DNA of 32,756 bases from Clostridia bacterium. Its GTDB lineage: Bacteria; Bacillota; Clostridia; Christensenellales; CAG-138. Below, piece by piece: positions 23,699 to 30,599 of the stretch. The notes under the pieces are model-generated. The model saw nothing but the letters and a program-made list of their open reading frames with translations, ran no database searches and was not told where the DNA came from. Numbering within the stretch: position 1 is the first letter of the stretch; every line of letters begins with the position of its first letter. Made by a program: the position numbers and the translations under genes. Location of the stretch: positions 1-32,756 of the forward strand of contig JAFPWD010000031.1 in NCBI GenBank assembly GCA_017395105.1. Direction: 5' to 3'.

Positions 23699-25126
23699 AT
23701 GAAGCATAGAATCATCGGCGTTGACGCAGGCTCACCCGCCGAAAGAGCGGGCATCGAGCCGGGCTGGTGCCTTGAGCGCATCAACGGCGAAAACGTATAC
23801 GACGTTATAGACTACGAGCAGCTTTCGGCGCATAGTCGGCTTGAGCTTACGCTTGTTAAGAATGCTATTCGTGCTTCGGACGACGAAAAAAGCAATATCG
23901 AGACCGCCGAGAGTGTTCATTCAAAAAGTGCCGAGGCCGAGCGCGAAAGCGGCGATGATGCTTTCTTATGCGAAGCCTCCTGCTCCGAGGAGCGGATAAC
24001 GGTTCGCATAAGAAAGGGCGAATACGACCCTCTCGGGCTAAATTTTGAATCGGGTCTTATGAGCCGCGTTCGCCAATGCGCCAACCACTGCATCTTTTGT
24101 TTCATCGACCAGATGCCGCACGGCAACCGAAAAACGCTATACTTTAAGGACGACGACTGGCGGCTTTCGCTGATAATGGGCAACTACGTTACGCTTACAA
24201 ACGTTGGCGAAACCGAGTTTGAGCGCATACTCGCTCGAAGAGCCGCACCGCTTTATATTACAGTGCATGCGACTGACGGAGAGGTTCGAAAGCGCATGCT
24301 GCGCGGCAAGAACGCTGAGAACCTGCTTCCGAGGCTCAAAAGGCTGCACGAAGAAGGGCTTTCCTTCCATTGTCAGGTGGTGCTCTGCCCCGAGATAAAC
24401 GACGGCGAAGTGCTCGAAAGAACGCTTGCCGACCTATACGCGCTGAGGCCCGAATGCCGATCGGTTGCAGTCGTTCCACTCGGGATAACCAAGCATCGCG
24501 AGGGGCTTACCAAGCTCACCCCGATGAACGAGGAGAGGGCAAAAGCCGCCGTCATGCAGATCGAGGGCTTCAGAAAAAGGCATGGTATAACCGATTTTTG
24601 CTACGCCTCGGATGAAATGTATCTTGCCGCAGGGCTTCCGCTGCCCGAATACGAAGAGTACGGCGATTTTGAGCAGATAGAGAACGGCGTGGGCATGTAC
24701 CGTCTTTTCGAGTGCGATTTCCTTATGATGCTCGACACGCTTGAAAAGCGTGATGAGTTCGTCGAGCTCGACTCGGTAAGCGGCGTTTCGATAGCCCCGC
24801 TGATGCAGGCTCTTTTCGATAAGCTTTTGCCGTACAACATCCGAATAACCGTCCACCCTGTTTTAAACGATTTCTTCGGGCATACGATCACCGTAACGGG
24901 ACTTATCACTGCTCGGGACATCCTCGCGCAGCTCGAAGGAAAGCTCAACGGCAAGGCGCTTCTGCTACCGTATACGATGCTGCGCGAAAACGACACCGTT
25001 TTTTTGGACGGGCTCAGGATAGCCGAGGTTTCGGAACGGCTCGCGATGCCTGTTTACAAGATATCCGCAAGCGACGGCGCCGATTTTATCGACGAACTCG
25101 AGGCGATCGTTTCCGAGCTTGAATAA
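23699..25126 (+). CDS. DUF512 protein: PDZ domain plus radical-SAM-like domain
   Basis: A 475-residue protein. An N-terminal PDZ-like domain (SPAERAGIEPGWCLERING) is followed by a CxxxCxxC cluster, Cys127, Cys131 and Cys134 (QCANHCIFCFIDQMP), and the family segments TLYFKDDDWRLSLIMGNYVT, ITVHATD and FHCQVVLCPEINDG. The family is linked to radical-SAM enzymes by this cluster, but its reaction is not established to my knowledge. A polar, acidic stretch of about 40 residues (about 56-97, with Cys91 and Cys95) is inserted between the PDZ strands compared with the family members I remember. It directly precedes der, a neighbourhood common in Clostridia. Confidence 0.9.
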   Translation: MKHRIIGVDAGSPAERAGIEPGWCLERINGENVYDVIDYEQLSAHSRLELTLVKNAIRASDDEKSNIETAESVHSKSAEAERESGDDAFLCEASCSEERITVRIRKGEYDPLGLNFESGLMSRVRQCANHCIFCFIDQMPHGNRKTLYFKDDDWRLSLIMGNYVTLTNVGETEFERILARRAAPLYITVHATDGEVRKRMLRGKNAENLLPRLKRLHEEGLSFHCQVVLCPEINDGEVLERTLADLYALRPECRSVAVVPLGITKHREGLTKLTPMNEERAKAAVMQIEGFRKRHGITDFCYASDEMYLAAGLPLPEYEEYGDFEQIENGVGMYRLFECDFLMMLDTLEKRDEFVELDSVSGVSIAPLMQALFDKLLPYNIRITVHPVLNDFFGHTITVTGLITARDILAQLEGKLNGKALLLPYTMLRENDTVFLDGLRIAEVSERLAMPVYKISASDGADFIDELEAIVSELE

Positions 25127-25198
25127 AAGCTAATATCGGCTGTATGCCGATCAAGCTTACCGAATAAACAAACTAATCACCGCAAAGGAAATATAAAA

Positions 25199-26524
25199 AT
25201 GAAACCCCTTATAGCGATAGTCGGTCGCCCGAACGTGGGCAAATCGACCCTTTTCAATAAGATAGTGGGCAAGCGCATTGCGATAGTTGAGGACACGCCC
25301 GGCGTTACGCGCGACCGCATCTATGCGGACGGCGAGTGGCTCAACTACCACTTCACCCTGATCGACACGGGCGGCATAGAGCCCGATAGCGAGGACATAA
25401 TCGCAAAGCAGATGCGCCGCCAGGCGGAGCTTGCGATCGAGACCGCGCACGTTATCGTTTTCATCGTGGACGGAAGAGCCGGTCTCACCTCCGCAGATGA
25501 AGAGGTTGCGGAGATGCTTCGCCGCAGCAAGAAGCCCGTTGTGCTAGTTGTGAACAAGCTCGACCATCCCAAATTCGAGGACGAGATATACGACTTCTAC
25601 GCTCTCGGCATCGGCACACCCATCGGGATCTCCGCCGAGCAGGGGCTTGGCCTTGGCGACATGCTCGACGAGGTCGTGGCCTATTTTCCGCGCATCGAGG
25701 AAGAGGCCGCCGAGGAGAATCCCTCAATAGCGATCGTAGGCCGCCCGAACGTTGGCAAGTCCAGCCTTGTGAACGCACTGCTTGGGCAGGAGCGCACCAT
25801 AGTTTCCGATATCCCCGGCACAACGAGGGACGCTATCGACACTCCTTTTATTTGGAATGAAAAGGAGTACACGCTGATCGATACCGCAGGCATCAGACGA
25901 AAGCGCGCCGTTGAGGATGAAACGGTTGAACGCTACAGCGTTATCCGCTCGCTTGCCGCTATACGCCGCTGTGATATCGCGCTTATCGTAATCGATGCAG
26001 AGCGCGGACTCAGCGAGCAGGACGTTAAGATCGCGGGCTACGTTCACGAGGAAGGCAAGGCGAGCGTTGTGATCGTGAACAAATGGGATCTTATCGAGAA
26101 GGACACCTACACCGCCGATAAGTTCAAGAAGGATATGCTTGTGGATCTTGCATTCATGAGCTACGTTCCTATGCTCTTCATCTCGGCAAAGACCGGCCAG
26201 AGGGTGAATAAGGTCATGGAGCTTGCTGAGTACGCGCTTGAGCAAAACAGCATGCGCATCTCCACCGGCAAGCTGAACGGCGTTGTAAACGAGGCCATAA
26301 CGATGAACGAGCCTCCCGTTTCAAGCGGCAGAAGGCTGCGTATCTACTATACCACTCAGGTCAGCATCAAGCCTCCGACCTTCGTTATATTTGTAAACGA
26401 ACCCGATCTGATGCATTTTTCCTACAAGCGTTATCTCGAGAATTTTATCAGAAAATCCTTCGAGCTTAAGGCAACTCCTATACGGATAATCATTAGAAAA
26501 CGTGAAAGAAATGAGGACAGATAA
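25199..26524 (+). CDS. der: ribosome-assembly GTPase Der (EngA)
   Basis: An essential tandem GTPase acting in 50S subunit maturation. The 441-residue protein has two complete G domains: GRPNVGKST at 9-17 with DTGG (56-59) and NKLD (119-122), then GRPNVGKSS at 181-189 with DTAG and NKWD. A C-terminal KH-like domain ends in [12 protein letters not shown]. Length and domains are normal. An AAAGGA site lies nine bases before the ATG. The 72-base gap from the DUF512 gene holds a small hairpin (ATCGGC / GCCGAT, 25135-25151). Its stop abuts the start of the SGNH lipoprotein gene. Confidence 0.98.
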   Translation: MKPLIAIVGRPNVGKSTLFNKIVGKRIAIVEDTPGVTRDRIYADGEWLNYHFTLIDTGGIEPDSEDIIAKQMRRQAELAIETAHVIVFIVDGRAGLTSADEEVAEMLRRSKKPVVLVVNKLDHPKFEDEIYDFYALGIGTPIGISAEQGLGLGDMLDEVVAYFPRIEEEAAEENPSIAIVGRPNVGKSSLVNALLGQERTIVSDIPGTTRDAIDTPFIWNEKEYTLIDTAGIRRKRAVEDETVERYSVIRSLAAIRRCDIALIVIDAERGLSEQDVKIAGYVHEEGKASVVIVNKWDLIEKDTYTADKFKKDMLVDLAFMSYVPMLFISAKTGQRVNKVMELAEYALEQNSMRISTGKLNGVVNEAITMNEPPVSSGRRLRIYYTTQVSIKPPTFVIFVNEPDLMHFSYKRYLENFIRKSFELKATPIRIIIRKRERNEDR

Positions 26525-27508
26525 ATGAGAAAGCCCCTTATTCTGCTGATCGCTGCGGCGCTGCTTGCCGCTATGCTTATCAGCGGCTGCAAAAAGCACA
26601 ACGACGTTATAATCGACGTTGATCCCGTAAACACCGAGCAGAGCCTTCCCACCGCCGAAAGCACAGGCGATGCAAGCACTACAGGCGATGCCGTATCCCC
26701 AACGGAACCCGCGATCACGGACGGCGCCGAAACCGATACGCCAGCAGACACTCCGACCGCCGTGCCGTTCGTTACAAACACCCCCGATGCCGAGCAGCCC
26801 ACTGCGGTTCCGACCTCGCTGCCGAGTGCCGTGCCGACCTCCGCTGCCGTTGAGACCGATCCTCCCGCGACCGCCATAACCGTTCCCACCATCGCGCCTA
26901 CGGCAGCACCCACGAACGCGCCCGGGCAGCTCAACTACGGCGTTTTCGACAGCTGCTGCTTCATTGGCAACTCCGTTTTCGAGGGTCTGCACAACTACGG
27001 CGTTATTAAAAACGGAACATGGTATACCAAGGTCGGTCTGAACATACTTACGGTTTACAACACTCCCGTTATCGGCGGCACCGTTCCGGTTATAGACGAG
27101 CTCAACAGCGGCAGCTATTCGGGCGTGCTGCTCATGTTCGGTCAAAACGAATGCGGCTGGCCCGACCTAAACAACTTCATCCGCAAATACGAGCAGCTTC
27201 TTAGCGACGTTTGGGCGAAGCAGCCTCAGGCAAAGCTGTTTATAATGGGAATAACTCCCGTTTCAAAGGCCGTTTCGGACAAGGGCGAAAACGGCGTTAC
27301 CAACGCAAACATAAACACCATCAACGAGGGGCTTGCGGCGCTTGCCTCGCGCACCGAAAATGCTTATTTTGTTAGCGTTCCTTCTCAGTTTTACACGTCC
27401 GACGGTTCGCTTCAGCCGGATGCATCCACCGACGGAGTTCACTTGAACGTCAATTATATGAGGCTGTGGGCGGATCATATCTGCCGTGTCGTTGACGGCG
27501 TGCTCTGA
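26525..27508 (+). CDS. SGNH/GDSL-family lipoprotein hydrolase
   Basis: A 327-residue exported lipoprotein. The lipobox LISGC places the lipidated Cys at residue 22. A Thr/Pro/Ala-rich stalk of about 110 residues follows, then an SGNH esterase domain. Catalytic residues can be placed: Ser150 (FIGNSVFEG), the oxyanion Asn208 (MFGQNECG), and Asp303 and His306 (DGVHL). Likely it deacetylates or de-esterifies cell-surface glycans or peptidoglycan; the substrate is not shown. The ATG directly follows the der stop and uses a GAGG inside the end of der. In many Clostridia plsY follows der, so this neighbour is less usual. Confidence 0.88.
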   Translation: MRKPLILLIAAALLAAMLISGCKKHNDVIIDVDPVNTEQSLPTAESTGDASTTGDAVSPTEPAITDGAETDTPADTPTAVPFVTNTPDAEQPTAVPTSLPSAVPTSAAVETDPPATAITVPTIAPTAAPTNAPGQLNYGVFDSCCFIGNSVFEGLHNYGVIKNGTWYTKVGLNILTVYNTPVIGGTVPVIDELNSGSYSGVLLMFGQNECGWPDLNNFIRKYEQLLSDVWAKQPQAKLFIMGITPVSKAVSDKGENGVTNANINTINEGLAALASRTENAYFVSVPSQFYTSDGSLQPDASTDGVHLNVNYMRLWADHICRVVDGVL

Positions 27509-27513
27509 TGATA

Positions 27514-27541
27514 AGCCGATAATGCTTTGAAATTATCGGCT
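27514..27541 (+). terminator. hairpin after the SGNH gene
   Basis: A 10-bp perfect stem (AGCCGATAAT / ATTATCGGCT) with an eight-base loop starts six bases past the stop codon. No T-run follows, so termination may be partial. Confidence 0.5.
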
Positions 27542-27616
27542 CATGTAGCTCGAGCATGGGATGCTGAACCGATTTGAGTTGTTTAAAAAACATTTGTTTT
27601 CAGGAGGTATAGAACA

Positions 27617-28729
27617 ATGAAAAGATCACTCAAAATCACCGCCGCTCTGCTTGCGCTCGTTATGGCGCTTGCAGCATTTCCCGTTTCCGCTAAAAAGAAC
27701 GTTGAAGCAGACAGATCTTCCGTTTCGCCGAGTTGGACCGTTCCCGAGGGATACAATGCGCACGACTACAACAAATGCGCAGATTTCCTTGAGCAGACCG
27801 ATGCAAACGGCGTTAAAAACGGCAAGAAGATGATCGAAAGCTATGACGTGAACGATCCCGATACTTGGGGCGTTTCAAACTTCCAATGGACCGAGCGCAA
27901 CGGCGAGATGCGCATTTGGAATATCTCGCTTTGGAGATACAACAATCTCACGGGCGTGTTGGACGTTTCAGACTGCACCGCGCTGTTTTCCGTCGATTTC
28001 ATGGAAAATGATCTGACCGGGATCAACGTTTCCGGCTGCCGTGAGCTGCTGTATCTTGACTGCTCCGGCAACGATATCACCGAGCTGGACGTTTCCGACT
28101 GCGTTGATATGATCTATCTGTATTGCGACACGAACCATATCTCCGAGCTGAACGTGACAGCACTTGTCGATCTTGAGGAGCTCGACTGCTACAACAACAA
28201 GCTGAGCGAGCTGGACGTTTCCCGCTGCACGAAGCTTGAGGCGCTTTACTGCACCGGCAACCTTTTCACCGCTCTCGATCTGAGCCAAAACCCGAATCTT
28301 GGTTTGGACGTTATGTCGGTCGAGGGCAGCGGTCATATCGGCTACAGATTCCTCATCGACAACGGCGAGCTCCATGCAAGACCTGCGGACGGAGCGAGCT
28401 TTGAGGGCTTCTATGATGAAAGCGGCAATCTGCTCGATGAGGGCTTCTTCGTTGAAGAGGATGATGCCTACGTTTACTACATTTCCGGCCTTGAGAGCGG
28501 TAATATCGTTGCGCACTTCAGCGGCGGCTCCCCCGCCGTTCCCGGCGATATCGACGATAACGGCTCGGTTTCGGTTTCCGATGCCGTTATCGCGTTGCGC
28601 ATCACTATGGGCATCATTGACGCTGCTTCCTTCAATACCGATAACGCCGATATGGACTCTAACGGCAGCATCACCATCTCCGATGCGGTGTTGATACTGA
28701 GGCTTGCTATGGGGCTTAATCAGCCATAA
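27617..28729 (+). CDS. secreted leucine-rich-repeat protein with C-terminal dockerin
   Basis: A 370-residue exported protein. The signal peptide ends near residue 25 (FPVSA-KK). A unique N-terminal region (about 30-105) is followed by about six short LRR units of about 21 residues with the pattern LDVSDCxxLxxLDCxxNxIxE, where regularly spaced cysteines line one face (for example LLYLDCSGNDITELDVSDC). After a small spacer domain, residues 309-370 are a type I dockerin with calcium loops DIDDNGSVSVSD and DMDSNGSITISD. GGAGG precedes the ATG. The LRR part probably binds a protein or host ligand; the dockerin should attach it to a cohesin scaffold. It shares the dockerin design of the metalloprotease at 11095-13530. 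A terminator follows. Confidence 0.87.
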   Translation: MKRSLKITAALLALVMALAAFPVSAKKNVEADRSSVSPSWTVPEGYNAHDYNKCADFLEQTDANGVKNGKKMIESYDVNDPDTWGVSNFQWTERNGEMRIWNISLWRYNNLTGVLDVSDCTALFSVDFMENDLTGINVSGCRELLYLDCSGNDITELDVSDCVDMIYLYCDTNHISELNVTALVDLEELDCYNNKLSELDVSRCTKLEALYCTGNLFTALDLSQNPNLGLDVMSVEGSGHIGYRFLIDNGELHARPADGASFEGFYDESGNLLDEGFFVEEDDAYVYYISGLESGNIVAHFSGGSPAVPGDIDDNGSVSVSDAVIALRITMGIIDAASFNTDNADMDSNGSITISDAVLILRLAMGLNQP

Positions 28730-28761
28730 CGTTGTTTACCGAATAGCTTATATTGATTTTG

Positions 28762-28787
28762 AATGCCGCTCGATCGGGCGGCATTTT
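28762..28787 (+). terminator. terminator after the LRR-dockerin gene
   Basis: An 8-bp stem (AATGCCGC / GCGGCATT) with an eight-base loop is followed by TTTTG. It lies 33 bases past the stop. Confidence 0.75.
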
Positions 28788-28788
28788 G

Positions 28789-28816
28789 CATATTCCCCCG
28801 CCTTCGCGCATAAGCA
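28789..28816 (+). promoter_or_regulatory. candidate sigma-E promoter of spoIVA
   Basis: CATATT (28789-28794) and CATAAGCA (28809-28816) are separated by 14 bases, close to the Bacillus sigma-E pattern of a -35 ending in ATATT, 14 bases, then CATAC-like. spoIVA is a known member of the sigma-E mother-cell regulon. The -10 matches only in its first four, most conserved bases. Confidence 0.45.
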
Positions 28817-28869
28817 TTTCACAAACGGAAGTATCAAGCCGAAAAACTTATCGGAGGTAAAGCATTTTT

Positions 28870-30360
28870 ATGGGAATCAGCAGGGGCACGGAGATCTACC
28901 GTGACATAAAATCGAGAACGGGCGGAGACATTTACGTTGGCGTGGTGGGTCCCGTTCGGACAGGAAAATCGACCTTTATCAAACGATTCATGGATCTGAT
29001 CGTGCTCGATCGGATCGAAAACGAGTTTGCAAAAGAGCGCGTTATAGACGAGCTGCCCCAGAGCGGCAGCGGCAAAACGGTTATGACCACGCAGCCGAAA
29101 TTCGTTCCAAACGAGGCTGTTTCCATCAGTATCGGCGAGGACGGCGCTGAGCTGCGGGTGCGGATGGTGGACTGCGTTGGCTATATGATCGACGGTGCCT
29201 TGGGCGGCATTGAGGATGAGGCACCGCGAATGGTGCGCACCCCGTGGTATGACTACGACATCCCGTTCGATGAAGCGGCGGAGCTTGGCACGAGAAAGGT
29301 GATAACCGAGCATTCAACGATCGGAATAGTTATTTTGACGGATGGAAGCATAACCGGCATTGAGCGTGGGAGCTATGAAAAGGCCGAGGAGCGTGTGATA
29401 AGCGAGCTTCAAGGCACAGAAAAGCCGTTCATCGTGCTTTTAAACAGCACCGACCCAACGGGTGAGAATGCTCAGGCGCTCGCTGCTTCGCTTTCGGAGA
29501 AATACGCTCTGCCCGTGCGAGCTCTGGACGTTATGGCGATGACGAAGCAGGATGCGGAGGCGCTTATTGAGGGCATACTGATGGAGTTCCCCCTCGGCGA
29601 GGTTTGCATAGAGCTGCCCAAATGGATCAAGGCGCTTGGAGCCGAGCATCCTCTCATGGGCGGGCTTATCGACCGAATGCGAGGAATTATGGGCGAGCTT
29701 AATAAAATGCGCGATGCCTCGCTGATAGGGAAGGCATTTGCCGATACAGAGGATTTCCGCCCGATCGAGCAGCTCTCGCTGAGCCTTGGCTCGGGCAGCG
29801 TAAGCTACCGCCTTACACCGAACGACGACGTTTTCTATCGAATACTGAGCGAGGAATGCAGCTATCAGATAGCGGATGAAGCACAGCTTATCTCTTCGCT
29901 CAAGGATTTCGTTCGGGCGAAGAAGGAATTCGACCGCATTGCCGGCGCACTCCGGGCTGCCGAGGAGACCGGCTACGGGCTCGTGCCGCCCGAGATGGAT
30001 GCAATGCGGCTTGAAGACCCCGAGATAGTGCAGCAGGGCTCAAGGTTCGGTGTGCGGCTGCGGGCTCATTCGAGCGGCCTGCATATCATCCGTGTGGACG
30101 TGGAGAGCGAGGTCAATCCGCTCGTTGGCACCGCCGAGCAAAGCGAGGAGCTTGTGCAGTATCTTATGGAAAAATTCGAGCGCAGCCCCGAGGAGCTTTG
30201 GAGCACCAATATCTTCGGTAAATCACTCTACGAAATGGTAAAGGACGGCATGGCAGGCAAGGTTGGCAGGCTGCCTGCAGAGGTGCAGATGAAGCTTCGT
30301 GATGCAATAACAAGAATGGTAAACGAGGGCTGCCGGGGGCTTGTGTGCATAATGCTTTGA
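28870..30360 (+). CDS. spoIVA: stage IV sporulation protein A, spore-coat basement ATPase
   Basis: A 496-residue cytoskeletal-type ATPase that polymerises on the outer forespore membrane and forms the base of the spore coat. The Walker A motif GPVRTGKST is at 27-35, preceded by the family hallmark RTGGDIYVGVVG. The TRAFAC-type DCVGYMIDG segment, the mother-cell ATPase region and the conserved C-terminal domain are all present; length is normal (about 490). A GGAGG lies twelve bases before the ATG, slightly far, but no better start exists and the N-terminus aligns with known proteins. It has its own candidate sigma-E promoter. It shows that the organism, or a recent ancestor, forms endospores. 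Confidence 0.97.
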   Translation: MGISRGTEIYRDIKSRTGGDIYVGVVGPVRTGKSTFIKRFMDLIVLDRIENEFAKERVIDELPQSGSGKTVMTTQPKFVPNEAVSISIGEDGAELRVRMVDCVGYMIDGALGGIEDEAPRMVRTPWYDYDIPFDEAAELGTRKVITEHSTIGIVILTDGSITGIERGSYEKAEERVISELQGTEKPFIVLLNSTDPTGENAQALAASLSEKYALPVRALDVMAMTKQDAEALIEGILMEFPLGEVCIELPKWIKALGAEHPLMGGLIDRMRGIMGELNKMRDASLIGKAFADTEDFRPIEQLSLSLGSGSVSYRLTPNDDVFYRILSEECSYQIADEAQLISSLKDFVRAKKEFDRIAGALRAAEETGYGLVPPEMDAMRLEDPEIVQQGSRFGVRLRAHSSGLHIIRVDVESEVNPLVGTAEQSEELVQYLMEKFERSPEELWSTNIFGKSLYEMVKDGMAGKVGRLPAEVQMKLRDAITRMVNEGCRGLVCIML

Positions 30361-30409
30361 TCTCCCCCGCTTTCATCCTCGAACGGCAAAATCCAATACG
30401 CCTTTAAGT

Positions 30410-30449
30410 GCCCCGCCGCGGCTGCATCGATCGAGCGCTTCGGCGGGGC
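30410..30449 (+). terminator. terminator after spoIVA
   Basis: A 9-bp GC-rich stem (GCCCCGCCG / CGGCGGGGC) encloses a 22-base loop that can pair partly with itself. A TTTGTTTTTT stretch follows about nine bases later. Confidence 0.6.
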
Positions 30450-30494
30450 GCGATTCTGTTTGTTTTTTGACACAAAATGCTCAAAATTTTCATG

Positions 30495-30522
30495 TTGATG
30501 TTTTATACTTTAGTGATATAAT
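30495..30522 (+). promoter_or_regulatory. sigma-A promoter of the CAP-domain gene
   Basis: TTGATG (30495-30500), 16 bases and a perfect TATAAT (30517-30522). A TTGACA at about 30467 may be an alternative -35 with a poor -10. The leader is about 70 bases and ends in AAGGAG before the ATG. Confidence 0.65.
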
Positions 30523-30599
30523 TACGATGTACCTGTCGTCGCAGCTCCAAGAAGCGTTGTTCTGCTGCAATCTATTTTGAAACACGAAGGAGAAACACT

